From assembly GCF_014650335.1 (NCBI RefSeq), contig NZ_BMUT01000021.1, positions 1 through 64,000 on the forward strand: a stretch of DNA of 64,000 nucleotides, written 5' to 3'. Numbering within the stretch: the stretch's first letter is position 1; every line of letters starts with the position of its first letter. Shown here one piece after another: positions 55,157 to 63,038 of this stretch. Source of the stretch: Streptomyces hiroshimensis (GTDB taxonomy: Bacteria > Actinomycetota > Actinomycetes > Streptomycetales > Streptomycetaceae). Below the pieces are notes generated by a model. The model was not told the origin of the DNA, did no database searches, and worked only from the letters and a program-made list of their open reading frames with translations. The translations under genes and the position numbers were made by a program.

Positions 55157-56320
55157 TCAGAGGCGCATCGCCTGCGGCGATTCGCGCAGCGAGGCGTCCG
55201 GGCCGGGGTACTCGCGGATGATCTCGTACCGGGTGTTGCGCTCGACCGGGCGGAAGCCCGCCTCGCGGATCAGCTCCAGCAGATCGTCACGGGTGAGCTT
55301 GTTGGGCGTGCCGTAGTTGTCCGCATCGTGCGTGATCTTGTACTCGACGACCGAGCCGTCCATGTCGTCCGCACCGTGCTGCAGCGCGAGCTGCGCGGTC
55401 TGCACGCCGTGCATCACCCAGAACACCTTGACGTGCGGCACGTTGTCGAACAGCAGCCGCGAGACCGCGAAGGTCTTCAGCGCCTCGGCGCCCGTCGCCA
55501 TCGTCGTCCGGGCCTGCAGGCGGTTACGGACCTTGCCGTCCTTCATGTCCACGAAGTCGTGCTGGTAGCGCAGCGGGATGAAGACGTGGAAGCCGCCGGT
55601 CTCGTCCTGCAGCTCACGCAGCCGCAGGACGTGGTCGACGCGGTGGCGCGGCTCCTCGATGTGCCCGTAGAGCATGGTCGCCGGGCCCTTGAGGCCCTTG
55701 GAGTGCGCCAGGCGGTGGATGCGCGACCAGTCCTCCCAGTGGGTGTCGTGGTCGACGATGTGCTGGCGGACCTCCCAGTCGAAGATCTCCGCGCCGCCGC
55801 CGGTCAGCGACTCCAGACCGGCGTCGATCAGCTCGTCGAGGATCTCGTCGGCCGGCAGGCCGGAGATCTTCTCGAAGTGCTGGATCTCGGTGGCGGTGAA
55901 GGCCTTCAGCGAGACGTTCGGCAGCGCCTCCTTGAGGGCCTTCAGCGAGCGCGGGTAGTAGCGCCAGGGCAGCGTCGGGTGCAGACCGTTGACGATGTGC
56001 AGCTCGGTGAGGTTCTCGCTCTCCATCGCCTTCGCGAGGCGCACGGCCTCCTCGATGCGCATCGTGTACGCGTCCTTCTCGCCCGGCTTGCGCTGGAACG
56101 AGCAGTACGCGCACGACGCCGTGCACACGTTCGTCATGTTCAGATGACGGTTGACGTTGAAGTGGACGACGTCGCCGTTCTTCTGCGTGCGGACGTGGTG
56201 GGCGAGCCCGCCCAGCCAGGCCAGGTCGTCGGACTCGTAGAGGGCGATGCCGTCCTCACGGGTCAGCCGCTCCCCGGCGAGGACCTTCTCCTCCAGCTCG
56301 CGCTTGAGCCCCGCGTCCAT
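55157..56320 (-). CDS. mqnE: Aminofutalosine synthase (radical SAM)
   Basis: A 387-residue radical-SAM enzyme that joins 3-enolpyruvylbenzoate and SAM into 6-amino-6-deoxyfutalosine, the second step of the futalosine pathway. Cys66-x3-Cys70-x2-Cys73 binds the cluster (NVCTASCAYCSF). HIVNGLHPTLPWRYY and the C-terminal DGSVVEYKITHDADNY are typical of MqnE. ATG at 56320. A Lrp-type regulator gene ends 51 bp upstream on the same strand. Confidence 0.95.
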   Translation of the reverse strand: MDAGLKRELEEKVLAGERLTREDGIALYESDDLAWLGGLAHHVRTQKNGDVVHFNVNRHLNMTNVCTASCAYCSFQRKPGEKDAYTMRIEEAVRLAKAMESENLTELHIVNGLHPTLPWRYYPRSLKALKEALPNVSLKAFTATEIQHFEKISGLPADEILDELIDAGLESLTGGGAEIFDWEVRQHIVDHDTHWEDWSRIHRLAHSKGLKGPATMLYGHIEEPRHRVDHVLRLRELQDETGGFHVFIPLRYQHDFVDMKDGKVRNRLQARTTMATGAEALKTFAVSRLLFDNVPHVKVFWVMHGVQTAQLALQHGADDMDGSVVEYKITHDADNYGTPNKLTRDDLLELIREAGFRPVERNTRYEIIREYPGPDASLRESPQAMRL

Positions 56321-56371
56321 GACGTCCGCCTCTCCGATACTTCCGCTTTACGAACTCTCCCGAGCGTATCC

Positions 56372-56827
56372 CTACGCCTCGTCGGGCAGTTCGCCGACCC
56401 GGTTCTCCCACTTCGTGGACAGCACGATCGTGGTACGCGTGCGGGCCACGCCCTTGGTGCCGGAGAGCCGGCGGATGGTGCGCTCCAGGCCGTCCACGTC
56501 GCTGACGCGGACCTTGAGCATGTACGAGTCGTCGCCCGCGATGAACCAGCAGTCCTCGATCTCGGCCAGGTCGCGCAGCCGGCGCGCCACGTCCTCGTGG
56601 TCGGCGCTGTCCGAGAGCTGCAGGCCGATCAGGGCGGTGACGCCGAGGCCGAGCGACGCGGCGTTGACGGTCGCGCGGTAGCCCGTGATGACGCCGGCCG
56701 CCTCCAGGCGGTTGATCCGGTCGGTGACGCTCGGCCCGGAGAGGCCCACCAGCCGGCCCAGTTCCGCGTACGAGGCCCGGCCGTTCTCCCGGAGGGCCTG
56801 GATGAGCTGCCTGTCCACCGCGTCCAT
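56372..56827 (-). CDS. Lrp/AsnC family transcriptional regulator
   Basis: A 151-residue regulator. MDAVDRQLIQALRENGRASYAELGRLVGLSG is the N-terminal helix-turn-helix (about 1-55); residues 65-145 form the ligand-binding RAM domain (VTALIGLQLSD, DSYMLKVRVSDVDG). These proteins usually sense amino acids as octamers. The location immediately before mqnE suggests a common transcript or control of mqnE, which would be unusual for the family and is inference. ATG at 56827. Confidence 0.9.
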   Translation of the reverse strand: MDAVDRQLIQALRENGRASYAELGRLVGLSGPSVTDRINRLEAAGVITGYRATVNAASLGLGVTALIGLQLSDSADHEDVARRLRDLAEIEDCWFIAGDDSYMLKVRVSDVDGLERTIRRLSGTKGVARTRTTIVLSTKWENRVGELPDEA

Positions 56828-56871
56828 AACCTGGCACCTTTCAATAATCGGCGAACTCGCCGCGTTTCATG

Positions 56872-56877
56872 TAGAAT
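56872..56877 (+). promoter_or_regulatory. -10-like element before the 48-aa basic protein gene
   Basis: TAGAAT is a perfect TAGRRT -10. The GTG start lies 88 bp further at 56960, implying a leader of about 75 nt. No good -35 hexamer at 17-18 bp spacing is seen. Confidence 0.4.
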
Positions 56878-56959
56878 CTAAGGCATGCAGGGCTTCGTAG
56901 CCCGCAAATCTTCGCTCAACTCGCTAGATCAACGACGATCCTTCAGGAGTGACGTAACC

Positions 56960-57106
56960 GTGTACACGCTCGAGATGGCCTACGCCCGCATGCGTGAGAT
57001 GCAGGACCTGGCCAACCGCTCGCGTGCCCACCAGACCGCCGAGCACCGCGCCGAGGCCAAGGCCGCACGCGGCATCAGCCGGGCCGCGCGCGCCAAGAAG
57101 CGCTAG
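56960..57106 (+). CDS. 48-residue basic helical protein
   Basis: MYTLEMAYARMREMQDLANR, then a run of Ala/Arg/Glu residues ending RAARAKKR: a single charged, basic helix with no transmembrane segment, likely nucleic-acid or protein binding. GTG start at 56960 with CAGGAG 11 bases upstream. Its TAG and the TAG of ubiX on the other strand share the bases CTAG (57103-57106), so the two converging genes overlap by four bases. I do not recognise a family. Confidence 0.6.
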   Translation: MYTLEMAYARMREMQDLANRSRAHQTAEHRAEAKAARGISRAARAKKR

Positions 57107-57798
57107 TCCCCCTCCGGGGAGCGCGCGCCACCCAGCTCTCCCTTCCACCGGCGGTACAGCCGGTGCGGCACACCCGCCGCATCGAGCACCCGCCCCGCGA
57201 CGAAGTCCACCAGATCCTGGATGTGCGTCGCACCCGCGTAAAACGCCGGAGAGGCGGGCAGCACCACTGCGCCCGCCTCGTCCAGCGCCACCAGCTGCCG
57301 CAGCGTCTGACCGCTCAGCGGCGTCTCCCGCACGGCGACGACCAGCGGCCTCCGCTCCTTGAGCGTCACGCTCGCGACCCGCTGCAGCAGGTCCTTCGAC
57401 AACCCCAGCGCCACACCGGCCACACAGGCCGTGCTCGCCGGGACGATCAGCATCCCCTTCGCCGGATACGAGCCGGACGACGGCCCCGCGGCGAGATCCC
57501 CGGCGGGCCAGTACCGCACGTCGTCGAGCACGGCCTCCCCGAAGTGCGGCTTCCCGTCGGCGCCCAGCACCAGCCACTCGCGCAGGTCGTCCTGCCAGTG
57601 CGCGTCGCGGAACTTGATGCCGGTCTCGTCCAGCAGCGTCAGCCGCGATGCGCGGCTCACCACCAGGTCCACGGCCTCCCCGGCCGCCAGCAGCCCCCGC
57701 ACCACGGCGGCGGCGTACGGCGTACCGGACGCCCCGGACACCCCGACCACCCACGGCCGGCGCTCCGGGCGCTGCGTTACTCGTTCGTACGGCTCCAC
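57103..57798 (-). CDS. UbiX-type flavin prenyltransferase
   Basis: A 231-residue flavoprotein with VGVSGASGTPYAAAV (18-32) at the FMN site and the RETPLSGQTLRQLVAL motif near 155. UbiX prenylates FMN to make the prenyl-FMN cofactor that UbiD decarboxylases need. It probably supports the UbiD-like decarboxylase encoded upstream in the same strand cluster. GTG start at 57798. The 49-bp gap to the prenyltransferase gene is short enough for co-transcription. Confidence 0.88.
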   Translation of the reverse strand: MEPYERVTQRPERRPWVVGVSGASGTPYAAAVVRGLLAAGEAVDLVVSRASRLTLLDETGIKFRDAHWQDDLREWLVLGADGKPHFGEAVLDDVRYWPAGDLAAGPSSGSYPAKGMLIVPASTACVAGVALGLSKDLLQRVASVTLKERRPLVVAVRETPLSGQTLRQLVALDEAGAVVLPASPAFYAGATHIQDLVDFVAGRVLDAAGVPHRLYRRWKGELGGARSPEGD

Positions 57799-57847
57799 GC
57801 CCCGAGCCTAGCCGCAGGCCCGGGAGCGCCCGCGCGAGGCGGCCCGG

Positions 57848-58765
57848 CTAGACGCCGAGCCCCCGCGCCACCAGATCCAGCAGGGCGCACACGAAAAGCG
57901 CAATGCCGATGAAACCGTTGACCGTGAAAAATGCCCTGTTCAGGCGGGACAGGTCGTGCGGCTTGACGATCGTGTGCTCGTAGAGGAACGCCCCGGCCAC
58001 GACGGCCAGACCCGCCCAGAAGAACACCCCCGCATCCGTGATCGCCCCGTACCAGGCCAGCAGGCCCGTGGTGATCACATGGCACACGCGGGCGCCGTGC
58101 AGCGCCGCCGGGACGCCGAAGCGGGCCGGCGTCGACTTCACCCCGTGCGCACGGTCCGCCATCACGTCCTGGCAGGCGAAGATCAGGTCGAAGCCGCCGA
58201 TCCACACGCCCACCGCGAGCCCCAGGACCACCGCCTCCCAGGACCACTCCCCCGTCACCGCGAGCCACGCGCCCACCGGGCCCATCGCCTGGGCCAGGCC
58301 CAGGATCGCGTGCGGGAAGTCGGTGAATCGTTTCCCGTACGGATAGACCACCATCGGCACGACCGCGATCGGGGCCAGCGCCAGGCACAGCGGGTTCAGC
58401 AGGGCCGCCGCGCCCAGGAAGAAGAAGACGGCGATCCCGGCGCCGGTCCACGCCGAGCGCACGGACACCGCACCCGTGACCAGCTCCCGGCCGGCCGTGC
58501 GCGGGTTCCGGGCGTCGATCTCACGGTCGATGATGCGGTTGCAGGCCATCGCGAACGTGCGCAGGCCGACCATCGCGACGGTGACCAGCAGCAGCCGCGT
58601 CCAGTGGACGTTGCCGTAGGTGCGGAACATCGCGGTGAGGGTGGCGATGTAGGCGAAGGGCAGCGCGAAGACCGAGTGCTCGATCATCACGAGGCGCAGG
58701 AAGGCCTTCACCTTGCCGCTCGACGGCGCCGGGCCCGGAGTGAGGACCCCTTCCGCGGACGTCAC
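57848..58765 (-). CDS. mqnP: UbiA family prenyltransferase of the futalosine pathway
   Basis: A 305-residue membrane protein with about nine helices. NRIIDREIDARNPRTAGR (near 76-93) is the first Asp-rich motif (NxxxDxxxD) and DLIFACQDVMADRAHG (near 193) the second DxxxD. It should attach the polyprenyl chain to the menaquinone precursor. The GTG start overlaps the decarboxylase stop (GTGA), so the two are coupled. I assign the name mqnP from the futalosine context. Confidence 0.85.
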   Translation of the reverse strand: MTSAEGVLTPGPAPSSGKVKAFLRLVMIEHSVFALPFAYIATLTAMFRTYGNVHWTRLLLVTVAMVGLRTFAMACNRIIDREIDARNPRTAGRELVTGAVSVRSAWTGAGIAVFFFLGAAALLNPLCLALAPIAVVPMVVYPYGKRFTDFPHAILGLAQAMGPVGAWLAVTGEWSWEAVVLGLAVGVWIGGFDLIFACQDVMADRAHGVKSTPARFGVPAALHGARVCHVITTGLLAWYGAITDAGVFFWAGLAVVAGAFLYEHTIVKPHDLSRLNRAFFTVNGFIGIALFVCALLDLVARGLGV

Positions 58766-60213
58766 AGCCCGTACTCCTTCCACCTGCGGTCGACCTTCGC
58801 CGCCGTCTCCGGATCGGACTCGACCATCTGCGGCCACCCCCCGTCGCGCGTGTAGCCCTCCTCGGGCCACTTCGCCGTCGCGTCGATGCCCGCCTTGCCG
58901 CCCCAGAACTGCTGGTACGAGGCGTGGTCGAGGTGGTCGACGGGGCCCTCGACGACCGTCAGGTCGCGGGCGTAGTCCGTGTTGCCCAGCGCCCGCCAGG
59001 ACACCTCGTGCAGGTCGTGCACGTCGCAGTCGGCGTCCACCACGATGATCAGCTTGGTCAGCGACATCATGTGCGCGCCCCAGATGGCGTGCATGACCTT
59101 CTGCGCGTGCTTGGGGTACTTCTTGTCGATCGAGACGATCGCGCAGTTGTGGAAGCCGCCGGACTCCGGCAGGTGGTAGTCCACGATGTCCGGAATGATG
59201 ATCTTCAGCAGGGGCAGGAAGAACCGCTCCGTGGCCCGGCCCAGCGGCCCGTCCTCCGTCGGCGGGCGGCCGACCACGATGGACTGCAGCAGCGGCCGCT
59301 TGCGCATCGTCACGCAGTCGATCGTCAGCGCCGGGAACGGCTCCTGCGGCGTGTAGAAGCCGGTGTGGTCGCCGAAGGGGCCCTCCGGGAGCATCTCGCC
59401 CGGCTCCAGCCAGCCCTCGATGACGACCTCGGCGTTGGCCGGGACCTGCAGCGGGACGGTCTTGCAGTCGACCATCTCGATGCGCTTGCCGGAGATGAAG
59501 CCGGCGAAGAGGTACTCGTCGATGTCGCCGGGCAGCGGCGCCGTGGAGGCGTACGTCACGGCCGGCGGGCAGCCGAAGGCGATGGCGACCGGCAGCCGCT
59601 CGCCGCGCTTGGCGGCGACCTGGTAGTGGTTGCGGCTGTCCTTGTGGATCTGCCAGTGCATGCCGATGGTGCGCTTGTCGTGGCGCTGCAGGCGGTACAG
59701 GCCCAGGTTCCGCACGCCCGTCTCGGGGTGCTTGGTGTGGGTCAGGCCCAGGTTGAAGAAGGAGCCGCCGTCCTCGGGCCAGGTGAAGAGCGCCGGCAGC
59801 CGGTCGAGGTCGACGTCGTCGCCGGTGAGGACGACCTCCTGCACCGGAGCGTCCTTGATCTTCCGCGGCGGTACGTGCGTCATCGCGCCGAGCTTGCCGA
59901 ACGCCTCGCGGATGCCGGTGAAGCCCTGCGGCAGCTCGGGCTTGAGCAGGCCGCCGATCCTGTCGCTGATCTCGTCGTAGGAGCTCAGGCCGAGCGCCTT
60001 GAGCAGCCGGCGGTCGGTGCCGAAGACGTTCATGGCGAGCGGCATGGCCGCTCCCTTGACGTTCTCGAAGAGCAGCGCGGGGCCGCCCGCCTTGTTCACC
60101 CGGTCGGTGATCTCGCCGATTTCCAGGTACGGATCGACTTCCGCCTTGATGCGCTTGAGGTCGCCGTCGCGCTCCAGCGCCCGGAGGAACGAGCGAAGGT
60201 CGTCGTAAGCCAT
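58762..60213 (-). CDS. UbiD family decarboxylase, menaquinone pathway
   Basis: A 483-residue UbiD-type prenyl-FMN-dependent decarboxylase. MAYDDLRSFLRALERDGDLKRI is the family N-terminus; RNLGLYRLQ and HWQIHKDSRNHYQVA line the prFMN site, with acidic residues (EGPFGDHTGFY) nearby. In the futalosine pathway an enzyme of this class decarboxylates the prenylated naphthoate. ATG at 60213, followed by mqnP and ubiX, so a three-gene operon of late menaquinone steps. Confidence 0.9.
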   Translation of the reverse strand: MAYDDLRSFLRALERDGDLKRIKAEVDPYLEIGEITDRVNKAGGPALLFENVKGAAMPLAMNVFGTDRRLLKALGLSSYDEISDRIGGLLKPELPQGFTGIREAFGKLGAMTHVPPRKIKDAPVQEVVLTGDDVDLDRLPALFTWPEDGGSFFNLGLTHTKHPETGVRNLGLYRLQRHDKRTIGMHWQIHKDSRNHYQVAAKRGERLPVAIAFGCPPAVTYASTAPLPGDIDEYLFAGFISGKRIEMVDCKTVPLQVPANAEVVIEGWLEPGEMLPEGPFGDHTGFYTPQEPFPALTIDCVTMRKRPLLQSIVVGRPPTEDGPLGRATERFFLPLLKIIIPDIVDYHLPESGGFHNCAIVSIDKKYPKHAQKVMHAIWGAHMMSLTKLIIVVDADCDVHDLHEVSWRALGNTDYARDLTVVEGPVDHLDHASYQQFWGGKAGIDATAKWPEEGYTRDGGWPQMVESDPETAAKVDRRWKEYGL

Positions 60214-60300
60214 GCGCTCCAGTATCAAGCACGCACTACGCTGGACCGGTAGCGGGGCCGCCGAGCGGCCCGTACCACCGTTCCCGGGGAGCCGTCCGAC

Positions 60301-60600
60301 ATGCTCAGGTATCTGCCGTTCCTGCTGATCCTGGCGCTGTGGATCTACGCCTTCGTGGACTGCCTGAACACTCCGGAGAACGAGGTCCGCGGCCTGCCGA
60401 AGCTCGGCTGGGTGATCGTGATCCTGCTCTTCGGCGAGGTGCTGATCGGGCCGGTCGCCTGGCTGATCGCGGGCCGTCCGCGCGCCGCGGCCGGGCCGCG
60501 GGCCGACCGCGGGGGCCGGCAGTGGGTCGCGCCCGACGACAACCCCGAGTTCCTGAAGTCGCTCCGGCGCGACCAGGGCGACCCGCCGCCCGCGGCCTGA
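60301..60600 (+). CDS. Small PLDc_N-like membrane protein
   Basis: A 99-residue protein: helix one RYLPFLLILALWIYAFVDCL (about 3-22) and helix two LGWVIVILLFGEVLIGPVAWLIAG (about 35-58), then a basic hydrophilic tail. The pattern of two helices with a W.YA.VDC and a GWVIVILLFG motif matches the N-terminal PLDc_N domain found alone in many actinobacterial proteins; no catalytic part. Function unknown. Confidence 0.75.
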   Translation: MLRYLPFLLILALWIYAFVDCLNTPENEVRGLPKLGWVIVILLFGEVLIGPVAWLIAGRPRAAAGPRADRGGRQWVAPDDNPEFLKSLRRDQGDPPPAA

Positions 60601-60615
60601 CCCGCCCCCGCTCCG

Positions 60616-60659
60616 CGCACCGAGACGTATGAGGCGTACCTGGAACGCACCGAGACGTA
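60616..60659. repeat. 14-bp direct repeat after the PLDc_N-like gene
   Basis: CGCACCGAGACGTA at 60616-60629 and again at 60646-60659, 30 bp apart, in the gap downstream of the gene. No gene is visible between 60601 and 60930, apart from this repeat and the PHO-box-like element. Confidence 0.7.
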
Positions 60660-60810
60660 CTGACGCCCTGTCAGGCGATTCGCCCGGGCGGCCGTCACCC
60701 GGTGTCCAGGGCGTCACCCGCCGTACGGCGTAGGCGCCCATCCCCCGATCGGGTAATAAGAAAAGCCGATCCCGGCCGTCATACGCCGCCCCAGAGATCA
60801 ACTCGTCCCT

Positions 60811-60843
60811 CTTCACAGCCATTTGGCACCCCGTTCACACACC
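60811..60843 (+). promoter_or_regulatory. PHO-box-like direct repeats upstream of phospholipase C
   Basis: Three 11-bp units CTTCACAGCCA, TTTGGCACCCC and GTTCACACACC. Units 1 and 3 resemble the GTTCACC core of Streptomyces PhoP boxes, which are built of 11-bp repeats. They lie 88 bp before the phospholipase start. Confidence 0.45.
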
Positions 60844-60930
60844 CTCTCCTTCCCTTGACGCACCCGTGCCGGGAGAGTCCGGCAGGCCACACTGAGGCCT
60901 CACGCGACTCCAGGGAGAGGGGCACACGCC

Positions 60931-62358
60931 ATGCCCGACATGACCCGACGCAGACTCATCGGCTCCGCCGCGGGCGCCGTGGGCGGCGCCGCGGCGCTGT
61001 CGCTGCTGCCGCCGAGCGTGCGGCGGGCGGTCGCCGCCGGACCGGCCCGGCGCGGCTCGCTGCGCGACATCGAGCACGTGGTCCTGCTGATGCAGGAGAA
61101 CCGGTCCTTCGACCACTACTTCGGCACCCTCAAGGGCGTCCGGGGCTTCGCCGACCCCGGCGCCATCAAGCTGCCGGACGGCCGCGACGTCTTCCACCAG
61201 CCGGACGAGAAGAACCCCTCCGGCTATCTGCTGCCGTTCCGGCTCGACACGCAGAAGACCAGCGCCCAGGCCATCCCGTCCACCAGCCACGCCTGGTCCG
61301 TCCAGCACGAGGCGTGGAACGGCGGGAGGATGGACCGCTGGATGCCGGCGCACCGCAAGGCCGACGGCGCGAACGGGCCGTACGTGATGGGCTACCACAC
61401 GCGCGAGGACATCCCCTTCCAGTTCGCCCTCGCGGAGGCCTTCACCCTCTGCGACAACTACTTCTGCTCGGTCCTCGGCCCCACCTGGCCCAACCGGCTC
61501 TACTGGATGACGGGCACGATCGACCCCGGCGCGAGCCGCGGCGGCCCGGTCATCGACAACACCGCCCCCTCCCCCTACCGCTGGACGACGTACGCGGAGC
61601 GGCTGCAGGCGGCGGGCGTCAGCTGGCGCGTCTACCAGGAGGAGGACAACTACGGCTGCAACCTCCTGGAACAGTTCGCGCAGTTCAAGGACGCCAAACC
61701 GGGCGATCCCCTGTACGAGCGGGGGATGCGCCGGCTGCCCGCGGGCACCTTCGAGGACGACGCCCGCAACGGCAGGCTGCCGGCCGTCTCCTGGATCATC
61801 CCGACCGCCGCGCAGTCCGAGCACCCGCGCTACCTCCCGGCCGCCGGCGCGGACTACGTGGCGAAGAAGATCGAGGCCATCGCCGACAACCCCGAAGTGT
61901 GGGCGAAGACGGCGTTCATCCTGAACTACGACGAGAACGACGGGCTCTTCGACCACGTGCCGCCGCCGGTCCCCCCGGAGGGCACGGCGGACGAGTTCGT
62001 GGGGAAGCTGCCGATCGGCGGCGGCTTCCGGGTGCCGTGCCTGATCGTCTCGCCGTGGACGGTGGGCGGCTGGGCCGCGGGCGACCCCTTCGACCACACC
62101 TCGGTGCTGCGCTTCCTGGAGGTGTGGACGGGGGTGCGGGAGCCGAACATCAGCGCCTGGCGCCGCCGCACCTTCGGCGATCTGACCTCGGCCTTCGGCT
62201 TCACCGACAAGGCCACGCGGCCGCCGCGGCTGCCCGCGGACACCAAGGAGCAGCTCGACGAGGCCCGCTGGAAGGTCGCCCACCTGCCCAAGCCCACGCT
62301 GCCGGGCGCCCGCCAGCAGCCGCCCGAGCAGGAGAAGGGCAGCCGGCCCAGGCGCTGA
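60931..62358 (+). CDS. Tat-exported phospholipase C-type phosphoesterase
   Basis: A 475-residue protein of the bacterial phosphoesterase family (phospholipase C/acid phosphatase). The Tat signal MTRRRLIGSAAG (from residue 4) is followed by an Ala-rich segment. MQENRSFDHYFGT (54-66) is the family signature, and the core runs to about 420 (FILNYDENDGLFDHVPPP contains metal-binding Asp/His). It probably hydrolyses phospholipids outside the membrane, releasing phosphate-containing headgroups. The ATG at 60931 follows GGGAGAGG, and a PHO-box-like element lies upstream. Confidence 0.88.
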   Translation: MPDMTRRRLIGSAAGAVGGAAALSLLPPSVRRAVAAGPARRGSLRDIEHVVLLMQENRSFDHYFGTLKGVRGFADPGAIKLPDGRDVFHQPDEKNPSGYLLPFRLDTQKTSAQAIPSTSHAWSVQHEAWNGGRMDRWMPAHRKADGANGPYVMGYHTREDIPFQFALAEAFTLCDNYFCSVLGPTWPNRLYWMTGTIDPGASRGGPVIDNTAPSPYRWTTYAERLQAAGVSWRVYQEEDNYGCNLLEQFAQFKDAKPGDPLYERGMRRLPAGTFEDDARNGRLPAVSWIIPTAAQSEHPRYLPAAGADYVAKKIEAIADNPEVWAKTAFILNYDENDGLFDHVPPPVPPEGTADEFVGKLPIGGGFRVPCLIVSPWTVGGWAAGDPFDHTSVLRFLEVWTGVREPNISAWRRRTFGDLTSAFGFTDKATRPPRLPADTKEQLDEARWKVAHLPKPTLPGARQQPPEQEKGSRPRR

Positions 62359-62382
62359 CCGGCGCCGCGGTTCCGGCGGGCG

Positions 62383-62943
62383 TCAGCCGTTCCCGCCGCC
62401 CGGCGGCTCGCCGGGGTCGCCGGTGCCGCGCAGCTCGTACTCCGCGCGCAGCTTCCGCCACCGTTCGAGGGTCCACCCCGACCAGTCCGCGGGCCGGCCG
62501 GCGAGGGCCTCCAGCAGGTACTCGAAGTGGTGGTGCCAGCCCGCCAGGCAGTCCAGGCGGACGTTGTCGGGGCCGGTGAACTCGTTGGTGAAGTGCAGCA
62601 GGGTGCCGCCGACGCTGGCCGGGGCGTCCTCCAGCTCGAAGCGGATCCGGCCGTGGATCTCGACGGTGTACTCGGCCAGCCGCTCCGGCTGCCAGGCGGT
62701 GACGCGGCCGGGGGCGACCGTCGCGTGCCCGGCCGCGTCGGTGTTCTGCCAGCGCAGGGTGATGGCCCCGCCCTCGCGCTGCTCGAAGGGCTCGGCCGCG
62801 GCCAGCCAGGTCGGCAGGCCCTCGGGGGTGGCGACGGCCAGCCACACCTCGGCCCGGGGGAAGGGGAGCGACAGCTCGTAGCGCAGCAGGTGGCTGTCCT
62901 CGCCCCGGGGCTCGGACTTGCCGTACAGGGAGGGGATCTCCAT
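62383..62943 (-). CDS. SRPBCC (START/Bet v1-like) domain protein
   Basis: A 186-residue protein with the helix-grip pattern LSLPFPRAEVWLAVATPEGLPTWLA, VTAWQPERLAEYTVEI and LLHFTNEFTGPDNVRLDCLAGWHHHFEYLLEALAG of the AHSA1/SRPBCC superfamily. These bind small hydrophobic ligands or have a chaperone-like role; none can be named here. ATG at 62943 with a weak ribosome site. It converges with the phospholipase gene. Confidence 0.8.
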   Translation of the reverse strand: MEIPSLYGKSEPRGEDSHLLRYELSLPFPRAEVWLAVATPEGLPTWLAAAEPFEQREGGAITLRWQNTDAAGHATVAPGRVTAWQPERLAEYTVEIHGRIRFELEDAPASVGGTLLHFTNEFTGPDNVRLDCLAGWHHHFEYLLEALAGRPADWSGWTLERWRKLRAEYELRGTGDPGEPPGGGNG

Positions 62944-63038
62944 GGGTCCAGCTCTACCACCGCGGCCCGCCTCCCGCGCTCCGGAGAGGGCGGGAAACGG
63001 GCCGTACGGGGGCTGCTGTGCGCAGTGCGGGTGAGTGC

